Source: Phytoseiulus persimilis
Taxonomy: Eukaryota > Arthropoda > Arachnida > Mesostigmata > Phytoseiidae
NCBI GenBank assembly: GCA_037576195.1
Contig: CM075104.1
Location: 6,950,775 to 7,014,774, forward strand
Reading direction: 5' to 3'
DNA: 64,000 nucleotides
Position numbers and translations under genes: made by a program. Every line of letters begins with the position of its first letter. The stretch's first letter is position 1. The notes beneath the pieces are model-generated. The model ran no database searches. It saw nothing but the letters and a program-made list of their open reading frames with translations, and was not told the DNA's origin. Of the stretch, positions 12,201 through 23,029 are shown piece after piece.

Positions 12201-15200
12201 TGCTCAGATTGACCCCGGAATCACCCCTCCGGAGTTGGGAAGTAATGCTCAGATTGGTCTCGGAATCACCCCTACAGAGTTGGGAAGTGATGCTCAGATT
12301 GGTCTCGGAATCACCCCTCCAGAGTTGGGAAGTAATGCTCAGATTGGTCTCGGAATCACCCCTCCAGAGTTGGGAAGTAATGCTCAGATTGGTCTCGGAA
12401 TCACCCCTCAAGAGTTGGGAAGTAATGCTCAGATTGGTCTCGGAATCACCCCTCCAGAGTTGGGAAGTAATGCTCAGATTGACCCCGGAATCACCCCTCC
12501 GGAGTTGGCAAGTAATGCTCAGATTGGTCTCGGAATCACCCCTACAGAGTTGGGAAGTGATGCTCAGATTGGTCTCGGAATCACCCCTCCAGAGTTGGGA
12601 AGTAATGCTCAGATTGGTCTCGGAATCACCCCTCCAGAGTTGGAAAGTAGTGCTCAGATTGATCTCGGAATCACCCCTCCGGAGTTGGGAAGTAATGCTC
12701 AGATTGATCTCGGAATCACCCCTCCAGAGTTGGGAAGTAATGCTCAGATTGACCCCGGAATCACCCCTCCGGAGTTGGGAAGTAATGCTCAGATTGGTCT
12801 CGGAATCACCCCTACAGAGTTGGGAAGTGATGCTCAGATTGGTCTCGGAATCACCCCTCCAGAGTTGGGAAGTAATGCTCAGATTGGTCTCGAAATCACC
12901 CCTCCAGAGTTGGGAAGTAATGCTCAGATTGGTCTCGGAATCACCCCTCCAGAGTTGGAAAGTAATGCTCAGATTGGTCTCGGAATCACCCCTACAGAGT
13001 TGGGAAGTAATGCTCAGATTGACCCCGGAATCACCCCTCCAGAGTTGGGAAGTAATGCTCAGATTGGTCTCGGAATCACCCCTCCAGAGTTGGAAAGTAA
13101 TGCTCAGATTGGTCTTGGAATCACCCCTCCAGAGTTGGGAAGTACTGCTCAGATTGGTCTCGGAATCACCCCTCCAGAGTTGGGAAGTAATGCTCAGATT
13201 GACCCCGGAATCACCCCTCCGGAGTTGGAAAGAAATGCTCAGATTGACCCCGGAATCACCCCTCCGGAGTTGGGAAGTAATGCTCAGATTGGTCTCGGAA
13301 TCACCCTTCCAGAGTTGGGAAGTAATGCTCAGATTGGTCTCGGAATCACCCCTCCGGAGTTGGGAAGTAATGCTCAGATTGACCCCGGAATCACCCCTCC
13401 GGAGTTGGGAAGTAATGCTCAGATTGGTCTCGGAATCACCCCTCCAGAGTTGGAAAGTAATGCTCAGATTGGTCTCGGAATCACCCCTCCAGAGTTGGAA
13501 AGTAATGCTCAGATTGGTCTCGGAATCACCCCTTCAGAGTTGGGAAGTAATGCTCAGATTGGTCTCGGAATCACCCCTCCAGAGTTGGAAAGTAATGCTC
13601 AGATTGGTCTCGGAATCACCCCTCCAGAGTTGGGAATTAATGCTCAGATTGACCCCGGAATCACCCCTCCGGAGTTGGGAATTAATGCTCAGATTGACCC
13701 CGGAATCACCCCTCCGGAGTTGGGAAGTAATGCTCAGATTGATCTCGGAATCACCCCTCCAGAGTTGGGAAGTAATGCTCAGATTGGTCTCGGAATCACC
13801 CCTACAGAGTTGGGAAGTAATGCTCAGATTGGTCTCGGAATCACCCCTCCAGAGTTGGGAAGTAATGCTCAGATTGGTCTCGGAATCACCCCTCCAGAAT
13901 TGGGAAGTAATGCTCAGATTGGTCTCGGAATCACCCCTCAAGAGTTGGGAAGTAATGCTCAGATTGGTCTCGGAATCACCCCTCCAGAGTTGGGAAGTAA
14001 TGCTCAGATTGACCCCGGAATCACCCCTCCGGAGTTGGGAAGTAATGCTCAGATTGGTCTCGGAATCACCCCTACAGAGTTGGGAAGTGATGCTCAGATC
14101 GGTCTCGGAATCACCCCTCCAGAGTTGGGAAGTAATGCTCAGATTGGTCTCGGAATCACCCCTCCAGAGTTGGAAAGTAGTGCTCAGATTGATCTCGGAA
14201 TCACCCCTCCGGAGTTGGGAAGTAATGCTCAGATTGATCTCGGAATCACCCCTCCAGAGTTGGGAAGTAATGCTCAGATTGACCCCGGAATCACCCCTCC
14301 GGAGTTGGGAAGTAATGCTCAGATTGGTCTCGGAATCACCCCTACAGAGTTGGGAAGTGATGCTCGGATTGGTCTCGGAATCACCCCTCCAGAGTTGGGA
14401 AGTAATGCTCAGATTGGTCTCGAAATCACCCCTCCAGAGTTGGGAAGTAATGCTCAGATTGGTCTCGGAATCACCCCTCCAGAGTTGGAAAGTAATGCTC
14501 AGATTGGTCTCGGAATCACCCCTACAGAGTTGGGAAGTAATGCTCAGATTGACCCCGGAATCACCCCTCCAGAGTTGGGAAGTAATGCTCAGATTGGTCT
14601 CGGAATCACCCCTCCAGAGTTGGAAAGTAATGCTCAGATTGGTCTTGGAATCACCCCTCCAGAGTTGGGAAGTAATGCTCAGATTGGTCTCGGAATCACC
14701 CCTCCAGAGTTGGGAAGTAATGCTCAGATTGACCCCGGAATCACCCCTCCGGAGTTGGAAAGAAATGCTCAGATTGACCCCGGAATCACCCCTCCGGAGT
14801 TGGGAAGTAATGCTCAGATTGGTCTCGGAATCACCCTTCCAGAGTTGGGAAGTAATGCTCAGATTGGTCTCGGAATCACCCCTCCGGAGTTGGGAAGTAA
14901 TGCTCAGATTGACCCCGGAATCACCCCTCCGGAGTTGGGAAGTAATGCTCAGATTGGTCTCGGAATCACCCCTCCAGAGTTGGAAAGTAATGCTCAGATT
15001 GGTCTCGGAATCACCCCTCCAGAGTTGGAAAGTAATGCTCAGATTGGTCTCGGAATCACCCCTCCAGAGTTGGAAAGTAATGCTCAGATTGGTCTCGGAA
15101 TCACCCCTTCAGAGTTGGGAAGTAATGCTCAGATTGGTCTCGGAATCACCCCTTCAGAGTTGGGAAGTAATGCTCAGATTGGTCTCGGAATCACCCCTCC

Positions 15201-16860
15201 AGAGTTGGAAAGTAATGCTCAGATTGGTCTCGGAATCACCCCTCCAGAGTTGGAAAGTAATGCTCAGATTGGTCTCGGAATCACCCCTCCAGAGTTGGAA
15301 AGTAATGCTCAGATTGGTTTCGGAATCACCCCTCCAGAGTTGGAAAGTAATGCTCAGATTGGTCTCGGAATCACCCCTCCAGAGTTGGAAAGTAATGCTC
15401 AGATTGGTCTCGGAATCACCCCTCCAGACTTGAAAAGTAATGGTCAGATCGGTTCCGGAATCACCCCTCCACGTTTTGAAAAGTATGGTCAGATTGGTTC
15501 TAGAATCACCCCTCCACGTTTTGAAAAGTATGGTCAGATTGGTTCTAGAATCACCCCTCCAGCTTTTGAGAAGTATAGTCAGACTCGTACCGGAATCACC
15601 TCTCCAGACTCGGGAGAGTATGTTCAGATTGGTCCCAGAATCACCTTCATGTCTTTCAGAAAAAGTGCGGACGAACAGACAAACTGACAAACTTACAGAC
15701 GAAGCCGATTATATATAGTAAGGATCAAACAGTCCGTGATTGTGATGAACTTTCAAAGAAAAATAGAGTCGAGGGCACCCTCACCTTCTCGATGTCCTCT
15801 GCTTGTTTCAGGGCATCCAGATACTTTTCGTCCTTCCTTTCTTTGGCAAAGTGAGCGATCATTTTCTTCTTGTAAATTAAACGCCGGTAGATTCTCATCA
15901 AAGTCTCACGATGCTGCAGAACTCTCTTGCCGATCGATGTCTTGGTGAAATCTGCGGTCAAGGCTCGATGCATCCTATGATCGGCGCACCTGATGTGCAC
16001 GTTATCTCGAAACCCTCGGACCATGTTGCTCGCTGAGTCTGTTATAGCCGCGAACCAATAAGTCTGGGCGAGCTCAAACTCTCTGAGGGTGGCACGAATC
16101 TCTTCGAGGATCGAGTTCCCGGTGTGAGGTGCGGGGAAGTAATCAGTTTTCAACGGAACACACTTCAAGCGGAATAGATCGTCGATATAATGCAAAACAA
16201 CCGCAATGTACGGCAGCTGGCGGTATCTGTCCGTCCAAGTGTCCGTCGACACGTGAAAATGAGAGTCCTTCGGTAGCGTCTCAATCACCGTCCGTTTCAA
16301 CGCATCGTACGCGTCGTCCAGAGCTTTTCTAGAGATCGTTGTCCGACATGGAATGTCGGAAACGCTGGGTGCGACTCCTTTTTTGACCAGAAATCTTTTC
16401 AGACCTGTTCCTTCAACAAACGAGAAGGGCAAAAGATCCTCACTTATCCAGAGTGCAAGATCCCTGGCCAGAACGAATTTCTTGGCTCGATTCGTCTCCG
16501 TCGAAACTTCTGTGCCTTTGGTCACTGCCTTTTTCCAAGAATCGAGTAGTTTGTTCGCTTTCCGGCTGCTGAGATCCTCATCTGAAGATCAATGACTGTC
16601 TATCAATCTACTATACATCTCGCGCTCATTCTGCGAAGAGAAGCATGCATCGCTCGGAGAGAAGTAGTGTAGTATTTGCTAATGAAAAGCCAGGTACCTG
16701 GATGTTCCTTCGAGATATGTTGTAGCAGCGTTTCGGTGCCGGTCGACTCAGAATAGGACACCACATTACCCTTCTTTTCGAAACACAGCTTGCAGAACAC
16801 TTTCTTTGATTCAGCTACGGAGCCCGAGGAATATGAAAGACGGCCGAAGACCCGCCATAC
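9281..16860 (-). CDS. hAT-1 transposase, four visible exons
   Basis: DNA-binding transposase of the hAT superfamily. Exons inferred from splice sites with matching phases are 16860-16698 (BED finger, W and CKLC...H...H), 16581-15785, 10284-10042 and 9955-9281. Introns are 16582-16697, 10285-15784 (5.5 kb, holding the minisatellite) and 9956-10041. Key motifs are DTWTDRYRQLPYIAVV, ITDSASNMVRG, CADHRMHRAL, DVPTRWGSVCHLF and the dimerisation motif LSIPATSAEPERRFSLAG. All four exons are open. The stop TAA at 9281-9283 is followed by in-frame codons that look like the usual hAT tail (PLNMAKTLFIHDN), so the last about 15 residues may be lost. The first exon was not identified; an acceptor precedes 16860. 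Confidence 0.8.
10443..15655 (+). repeat. 45-bp minisatellite, about 116 units, in hAT-1 intron 2
   Basis: The unit is built from three 15-bp blocks: AGTAATGCTCAGATT, GGTCTCGGAATCACC and CCTCCAGAGTTGGGA. Spacing stays exactly 45 bp over 5.2 kb, with base changes but no net insertions or deletions, so long frames stay open on both strands by arithmetic. Variant units (GACCCC, GATCTC, ATTAAT, AGTAGT, AAGAG) recur in the same order at spacings of 29 and 34 units, which shows larger duplications inside the array. The last five units diverge (CCACGTTTTGAAAAGTAT) and run into CAGACAAAC-rich sequence and TATATATAG at 15675-15720. The same unit family recurs at 43575-45945, near 46480 and at 63546-63790. 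Confidence 0.97.
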
Positions 16861-17440
16861 CTGAAGGTGATGAAACCTTTCGGAACGATTCTTTCACGCC
16901 ACCTTGTCGTGATATCTACACATCTATGGATCTGGAATTCGAACTTACTCTCGAAGGATATTTGGCAACATTCGACTTGTGGAGCACCACTATGAAATCA
17001 TGTTTTGGGGACGACATCGGTCGGAACGATATTCCCGTCGCCTGAGCGTCAATCTGTAACGGGTTCTCGATCGCGTTTGAGCCCGATGGAATAACTTCTC
17101 TGCGGACGAGGCAGGAACACAAACTCGCACATGAGCGACATTCGTATGAGCTCGAGTTCGGAATCTCTTGGCAACGTGCACATCGCAGAGACCTCTAATG
17201 AGAAGAATGTTTCCGCCTTTTTCACAGAAGCCTCATTCATAGCAGAATTGGAAATGACGATCTCTGGGAAAGAACCTCGGTCGCTCTGAGCACCGTTCTC
17301 TCTCAGGCGCGATGAATGTGATAATTTGTCCTCAAGGATGACTTCTTAACACCGAATTCTATAGAGGAGCCCTTGATTGGCGTGTCTGCCGCTGGCGCGC
17401 CAGCGGGAAAATCAGACGACGGCGCCCCGGCGGCGCGCTG
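16861..17440. other. hAT-1 5' region, no exon assigned
   Basis: This lies between the BED exon and the GC-rich hAT end. A first exon with the start codon should be here, for instance in the minus-strand frame 17240-17049, but no motif supports a choice. Confidence 0.4.
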
Positions 17441-17643
17441 CAAAACTTGATGGCGGCTGGCGGCGGAAGTCCAACCGCGGCTAGCCGGCGACCCGGCGAA
17501 TGCATGGCGCGGCGCACAGCTCTGCTCGGAACGCTTCTGGTTGTCGAGTTTTCTTCTTTTCTGCCATTTTCCTGTGGTTGTGCTGCTTGTTCTTCTAATC
17601 ACTGGTTCTTTCCGTTTTTTTTTTCTTCTGTCTCACTGCGCCA

Positions 17644-17792
17644 TGTAAGGTGTTCTCTATAACCACACTTTTATCCTCATGCGTGAGATGCACAACTGCC
17701 GGTTTATTCACCTTTCTGCTACCCTCCCACTCGCGCGTCGGCGTGAGGGAAAACCCCCGCACTCTTTTGAATATGATTCGTATCTACTGACA
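17644..17792 (-). repeat. Gypsy-1 5' LTR with adjacent primer-binding site
   Basis: 149 bp, the partner of 4437-4585. Immediately inside it the minus strand reads TGGCGCAGTGAGAC, whose TGG start fits pairing with a tRNA CCA end. The outer neighbour GCCGT starts the third mariner transposase fragment. Confidence 0.92.
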
Positions 17793-18293
17793 GCCGTGAT
17801 ATTTTGGGAGCAGTTGTCGCTCCGTGGGCGCGGGAACATTTCGGTGAAGGTCGCTGGACTTTTCAGCAGGATTCTGCGCCCACTCATCGTGCGAAGGAAA
17901 CTCAGCAGTGGTGTCGAGCACATTTCCCAGACTTCATCACGTGCTCTGAGTGGCCTCCGTATTCTCCCGACCTGAACCCAATGGATTTCAGCGCTTGGTC
18001 AATTCTACAAGCGAGGTCCTACGATAAACTGCACAAGACTCTAGACGCCCTCAAGCGCTCTCTTCGCCGGTGGTGGGATCGATCATCTTCGGAAGAGCTT
18101 CGGCCAATAGCCGCCAACTTCAGGAAACGTTTGAGCCGCTGTATCCGAGCCCGAGGCGGCCGTTTCGAAATCCCTTGAAATATAGTTCACCCAGGCCCCC
18201 GAGCACACGAATCTGTCGATTTTCTCTCGATGCCCAGTGTCTTCCTTTTTAGACCGCCAAGTTCGAGAGTTCACGTTATTTCTGGTCACCCTG

Positions 18294-18675
18294 TAAATGT
18301 GTCTACGCCAATCTGCCAGAAGTTTGCGCGAATGGATGCATTCGGGCGCCATCTTTAAATAGTCTCGCATAGGGTGCTGCTTGGCTACCCTGTGTGCTAT
18401 ACCCATGACTGGCAGGCTAATAGCAAGCTCGTTCGGGGAGAAAAAAAGGAGTTGTGAACGAGAAACTGCAAGAAAGAACGTCGGTTTGAGCGCCGTCTCC
18501 GATGTCGCCGACCAAGTTGCTAATGGCTCTGTCTACACATTGAGGGAACGAACAGTTTCTGCTATCTCAGGATCGAAATATCTAGAGATGGTCATATCCT
18601 CGCAAAACAGGGATTGTTGTTCATAGCTGACGTGGTATCCTTTCAACTTATCCCTTGCTGTTTTCCTCTGTTTTC
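18294..18675. other. No recognisable gene
   Basis: Flank to the right of the mariner end; no domain or repeat recognised. Confidence 0.5.
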
Positions 18676-18960
18676 TGAGTGATATTCCCCGTTGGTCCTC
18701 AACTGACTTTCGTTGATCTTGCGGTTGGTCCTCAACTGACCTTTGTTTATCTTGTTAATCTTTCGGTTGGTCTTTTGGTAACTTCTGCCGATATTTCGGT
18801 TGGTGTTTTGCTGACTTTTGTTAATATTTCAGTTGGTGTTCTGCTAACTTTTGTTGATATTCCGGTTGGTTCTTTTGTTGACTCTTGTTCATATTCCGCT
18901 AACGTGGCATCCATATCTCAGTCGCAGTTCAGCTAACTCGTTGTTAATTCTTCAGTCGAC
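18676..18960 (+). repeat. Degenerate 33-bp tandem repeat
   Basis: About eight units of the type GTTGGTGTTTTGCTGACTTT followed by TGTTAATATTTC, with substitutions and small length changes. The decay continues to about 19070. Confidence 0.85.
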
Positions 18961-19375
18961 TTCCAGCTAGCCTTTGCTCATATTTTACTTGGCATTTTAC
19001 CAACTCACTGTGATACTCAAGTCAGTCTTTCGCTGACTTCCTGTGCAACTACGGTCGGTCTCTCGCTAAATTTGTGTGATATATATATTCGTGGCGAATG
19101 TTTTCTGAGCATTTTTGCTTGTTTGACGCTTCTATCGAAAGTTTCGTGCGGTGTGCTGGAATCATGTGACGAGCTCGACTCCAAACGGCGATAAATCCAT
19201 TTTTGTCAAATTCCGGATTTCGATTGATATCGGTTCTGGATCAAGCTGTCTCCCAAATTCTAGTCCCACATCGGTGATATTCGTTCGCTACTGCCGCGAA
19301 AGGAGGGCTCAAGAACAGGTTCATTTCCAAAAGGAGATGAAACCGACAGTATTCCATTGTCAGAAGGGAATGAGT

Positions 19376-20009
19376 CCAATGGGTACTGTTGCGGTTGGCT
19401 CCCGTGCAGCGGCGGCGCTTCGGGATCAGACGCCGGCGCAGGCGAACGGAGAGCTGACCTGACGGGCTCAGTGAGCTGGCTGCAGCGGTCACCGGCGCGA
19501 GCATTTGAAAATTTCCAGTACGACCAGGGAAGAGGGATTGAAACTTGCGAGAACATGTAAATAAAATCTTCTGAAACTGCGTTGTTGAGTGATACTTCGA
19601 ACACTGCTGTGAAAAATCTCGATCTACATCATGCTTCTCGCGGGCACGATCCGCGCACCCCTGGTAAATGCTTCGCAACTGGCGTCGTAGCTCTCGCAGC
19701 CGCAGGCGATATCGATGGCGAGCCCCAAGCGCCCTCGTTCGTTTCCAGGCGGTAGCGAGGAACTTTATCTTCACTCGTAACTTCTCTATCTGATTGCTTC
19801 GTTCTTCCAGCGCGCGACGGAAAAAAACTTGGTAGATGCTGAGCGCGTAAGTGGTTGTCATTGTCTTAGCGCACGTGGGTTTGTTTACAATGGAAGCGTC
19901 TCTCGCACTTCCTAAGTGGAGAGCGCTGGGTCGCCGTTTGGAGTTATGTAAACCCGCCATTTTGGCTGCTTTTTCTCAACGGGAGCCAACCGCAACAGTA
20001 CCGTCCAAT
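19376..20009. mobile_element. Non-autonomous TIR element, about 630 bp
   Basis: The ends are inverted copies of GTACTGTTGCGGTTGGCTCC (19376-19404 and 19980-20009). The right end resembles 62505-62570, where AGACCCGCCATTTCGGCTCC and CTCAACGGGA recur. There is no coding potential I would defend. Confidence 0.65.
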
Positions 20010-20235
20010 GTAGCTGTCCATCGAGGAGGGATGTCTCCGAAAAGCCACGCTTTTTAGTATAAACGGAGATCTACGCATGGGAGCGTGTTGGCAATCTCGT
20101 GAGCTCACAACCTGAGACGATGACCACGGTTCTCCCCTCCCTGCATGAGACCGCTGTTAACTACAGAGGACCACGGTCGTTTTCGTTCTGTTGATTTTAT
20201 TCTTCGATGCAGAAATAATCAGTGATGAGAATATT

Positions 20236-20592
20236 CTAATTCGATGTCTCGGATTCGGAGTCTCGAGTTGAATACTCCTCTCCTTGCCTCGAGCAACAAG
20301 ACCCGCAATAGAATCGGTAAGCCGGGTGTCTTTCGTCCACACCAATAACTTCTAATGAGCGCATGACATCCTTTTTCTTCGCATCTTTCATTCGATTTTC
20401 TTCTTCACATTTCAGTTCGGCTAATATGAAACGCGAGAAGTTTTTACCTCGTTTGAGAATCGAGACCTGCTCTGAAGGAGCGCTGAAATCTGTCGAGCTT
20501 TCCATCGCATCACCGAGAATCCTGAGCCTCCGTTGCTCAGATATCAAGAAAGTTTGTTTCGCTTTCAGAACGGAGTGAGCGAACGCTTTCAA
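20236..20592 (-). CDS. Hypothetical protein or exon, 118 aa
   Basis: This open frame is rich in Lys, Glu and Ser and contains FSRFILAELKCEEENRMKDA, a pattern faintly like the C-terminal helical motif after MADF/BESS-type DNA-binding domains. No second domain, splice partner or homologous copy is visible, so it may be a transposon-derived exon or spurious. Confidence 0.25.
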   Translation of the reverse strand: MKAFAHSVLKAKQTFLISEQRRLRILGDAMESSTDFSAPSEQVSILKRGKNFSRFILAELKCEEENRMKDAKKKDVMRSLEVIGVDERHPAYRFYCGSCCSRQGEEYSTRDSESETSN

Positions 20593-21486
20593 GTTATAGA
20601 TCGACCAGTCGATGGGAAACTCGCGGACGACTAAAGTCCGGCTGAGATATGAGTAATATGAGTGCCGAATCTGACATCATGCGATGTTCTGCGGCGGCTA
20701 AGGTCGCACTGAGCTCATCCTTAGTGACAAATGACTGAATCTCACAGAGGTGCAGTCTCGTTGACTCTAGCTGGATGGGGAGGAATCATCGGGTCTCATG
20801 ACGTCGCATCGAAAGTCTCGATCTAGGATCCCACAGAAGATATCGGCAGAAACTGCCGAATAGATTTGAAACGGACGTGTAGAACCCATGAACCCGAAAA
20901 CCACTAGTGTGCGGTAGAATCAAGAAGTACACCATTTCGCGAAAGTAGCCGATTTCCCAACTCTCTGTGAGTCTGCGCTTCCATGTTGATGTTTTGCGAA
21001 CAATATACGCGGTTAGCAGTGAAATTTCGGGGGCAGACGTAGACGTTCAATAGATCTCATTATGTTCGTTTCCAAAACGCCATAAGTCCAAACATGATGA
21101 GTACCTCAGCCGCCCCCTCCTGGGTCAATGATTTTCGAAGTACTCTGGATTAGGCTCTTCGTCCTTATGCCTATCTGATCCCGGAGCTCTTCCGTGATCA
21201 TGCGCTCACAGCTTTCACCAGAATGAAAAAACGATTTTCTCGGAATCATCAAAAATGGACTTATCGCCGTTTGGAGTCGAGCTCGTCATGTATGTGTGGG
21301 CAGACAGAAGGGGCCGTTTCGAAGCTGATGGAGCTGAAGGAGTGAAGGTGACTCTTACTTCCACGTCGTACGAGAGAGCAGATGCAAGAGATTCATCACT
21401 CTGGGCTGCGAATTCCGCAGAGCGTGGGTGCTTGAACGAGCATGAAAATTAACTGACTGTTTCCAGCAGCGTCACCGCACTCTCCC
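20593..21486. other. No recognisable gene
   Basis: No domain recognised apart from the right member of the inverted pair at 21251-21290. Upstream exons of the MULE gene may lie here. Confidence 0.45.
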
Positions 21487-22914
21487 ATGGTTCTGATGGC
21501 TTCGGCATTCGATTCCAGGCCTCATCTCTGTCCTGCGCGTTCGACGATCCAAACGGAGGGCACTATCGTCGAGCAGGGAAGAGTACACAATCATCAGCCA
21601 GAGCTCGACGGTCACGCTGTTCGATTTCGCGAAACGCGCAACGATTGGCTGACTGACATGCGATTGCTGCCCCGTGCGAACCCCAGCGACATCATTCTTA
21701 GGCACAGACGGAGTCTACCCATCGATCCTGCCAGTCAGATTGTGCCCGTATCTCATATACGCAGCGCGCAGCGTCATCAAAGTCATGTTAGGCCCAAGCA
21801 AGTTTCAAGTTTACGGGATCACCACGAGGAAATCATCCAGCACAGCATCCCCGTATTCACGGAAACCGAGAACGAAGAAAGATTACTCAGCTTCTATTGC
21901 CACGAGCACGACAGTGTCATTCTCACGACGGATAGCCTGATCCAACTCCTCCGTCGAGTGACCATAATCCAAGTCGATGCCACATACAAGGTTGTTCCTC
22001 GAGGCCTATGCGGGCAACTGTTTTGCATCCACGGCAACTTGATCGGCAACGTGAGAATAGTTTCCCTCTTGGATATCTAAGTGTGTATCCCAACGCCTGA
22101 TCTCATGACTCACATTCTCATTTTTTTCTCATCGGTCCTCGGATATCCCTTAGGTCGGATTGGTTGCATGTGGTCTCATGCAAGACAAGAACACCGGAGC
22201 CTACAGAGAGGTTTTTCGACGGCTCAAGCAGGAACTCCCGGGTCTGGCTATCCCGATGTGCATGGGCGACTTTGACGGCGCGATGAGGGCTGCGATGGTT
22301 TCCGAGTACCCAGAGGCCAACCTCTACGGGTCCTTCTTCCGCTTCACTCAGAGCTTGGTCAAAAAAAAATTCTCAATTTCACTGCTTTCGCCCTTCTTCC
22401 GCCGGAGGAAATTCATACGGTTTTCGAGTTTATTTCGCGGGAAGCAGTTCAGGTCGGCGATCGGTTTCGTCCCTTCGTGGAATACGTCGGGTCTCAGTGG
22501 TTGGAGACCGTAGGACCCGTTGAACTCTCCGTATTCAGAGCTCTATGTCGAACCAACAATGCTGTTGAATCGAACAACGGCGTTCTGACGCGCAGAGCTG
22601 GAGTCCACGGCTCTGTTTGGAATCTCATTTGTGAGTAATATTTGTTCGCAGCTAACTAGCCATTGGTTTTTCTACCGACCTCACCCAGCGAGAATCCGAA
22701 TCTGATTTACAGCTGTCATAGTGGAAATCTTCCAGGACGTAATGTATGATTGCATCATTGCCACCAACGGAACGGTACGCATTCGCTCCAGACCAACTCC
22801 AGAAACGATGCGGCCGTCATCACCGAGTGGTGGGATCTCCTGGATATGGGGCTCATCCACCTGAGAGCCTTTATTCGACGAGTGGAGCACAGGACTGGTG
22901 CCGGAGGTGGTAAG

Positions 22915-23029
22915 TGTTTGAGTCGTAGTCTACCTGAGTCACGAGGCACCGGTTGGATCGCGTGTGTACGACTGACCTCTTTATTATTGTACTGCCGGAC
23001 GTTTGCTCCATGACGGGAACATCCAAACA
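22915..23029 (-). repeat. Gypsy-2 3' LTR
   Basis: 115 bp, identical to 27258-27372; duplication GTAAG directly to its left. Confidence 0.95.

Larger units (their letters stand above)
8955..17524 (-). mobile_element. hAT-1 transposon inserted in Gypsy-1 gag
   Basis: The terminal inverted repeats are CAGAGCTGTGCGCCGC (8955-8970, and its complement ending at 17524). The 8-bp duplication CTCGGAAC lies at 8947-8954 and 17525-17532, exactly the length expected of hAT elements. It carries one spliced transposase gene on the minus strand. The element is 8570 bp long, large for a hAT, because intron 2 contains the 45-bp minisatellite array. Both ends are GC-rich, unlike the middle. Confidence 0.93.
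4437..17792 (-). mobile_element. Gypsy-1, Ty3/gypsy LTR retrotransposon
   Basis: Two 149-bp direct repeats (4437-4585 and 17644-17792) begin TGTAAGGTG and end CTACTGACA. They are flanked by the 5-bp duplication GCCGT at 4432-4436 and 17793-17797. Coding is on the minus strand: gag next to the right LTR, then protease, reverse transcriptase, RNase H and integrase toward the left LTR. A primer-binding site reading TGGCGCAGTGAGAC on the minus strand abuts the right LTR, and a purine tract (AAAGGTCGGAGA) abuts the left one. Without the 8.6-kb hAT insert the element is about 4.8 kb. The LTRs differ at about six positions. Confidence 0.93.
3307..18177 (+). pseudogene. Broken mariner/Tc-like transposase
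   Basis: This would cut and paste the mariner element. The first fragment (3307-3789) starts with MTSKRSLILGLFQRDYAQ, a helix-turn-helix region ending in a basic GRPGRGRKP stretch, then reaches the first catalytic Asp in VTDEKLF. The second (4287-4436) holds HPQSVMVRAGICSTGK-like sequence (here NPQSVMV) up to KIDAEVYRR. The third (17798-18177) continues directly with DILGAVVAPWAREHFG, carries the second Asp in QQDSAPTHRA and ends the catalytic core with SPDLNPMDFSAW. The last acidic residue is thus Asp, as in mariners, not Glu as in Tc1. Frameshifts occur in the first fragment and the MITE and gypsy interrupt it, so no protein can be made. Confidence 0.85.
3307..18293 (+). mobile_element. Tc1/mariner-type transposon, split by MITE and Gypsy-1
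   Basis: Transposase fragments in one orientation occur at 3307-3789, 4287-4436 and 17798-18177, with foreign DNA between them. The right end reads CACGTTATTTCTGGTCACCCTG followed by TA at 18294-18295, the usual TA target. The left end is missing. The two large interruptions have clean target-site duplications (CGCATTTGG for the MITE-like insert, GCCGT for the gypsy), so this is the oldest layer of the stack. A related end, inverted, lies at 60966. Confidence 0.85.
19168..21290. repeat. Distant inverted pair GACGAGCTCGACTCCAAACG
   Basis: The sequence at 19168-19204 recurs inverted at 21251-21290 (about 37 bp, one or two changes). The pair may be the ends of a 2.1-kb transposon, within which the smaller inverted pair 19376-20009 is nested. 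No transposase lies between them. Confidence 0.55.

Noticed and set aside
10443..15655. CRISPR-like array
   Set aside because: The whole 45-bp unit repeats with no unique spacers, and the context is eukaryotic.
10480..15687. Giant repetitive protein genes (1735 and 1712 codons plus, 665 codons minus)
   Set aside because: The unit is 45 bp, a multiple of three, so any stop-free frame stays open. The variants change residues freely in every frame, and the array lies in a transposon intron.
9030..17440. Alternative hAT-1 ends CAGCGCGCCG
   Set aside because: GC-rich inverted words occur there, but they lack a target duplication. The ends at 8955 and 17524 have a perfect 8-bp duplication.
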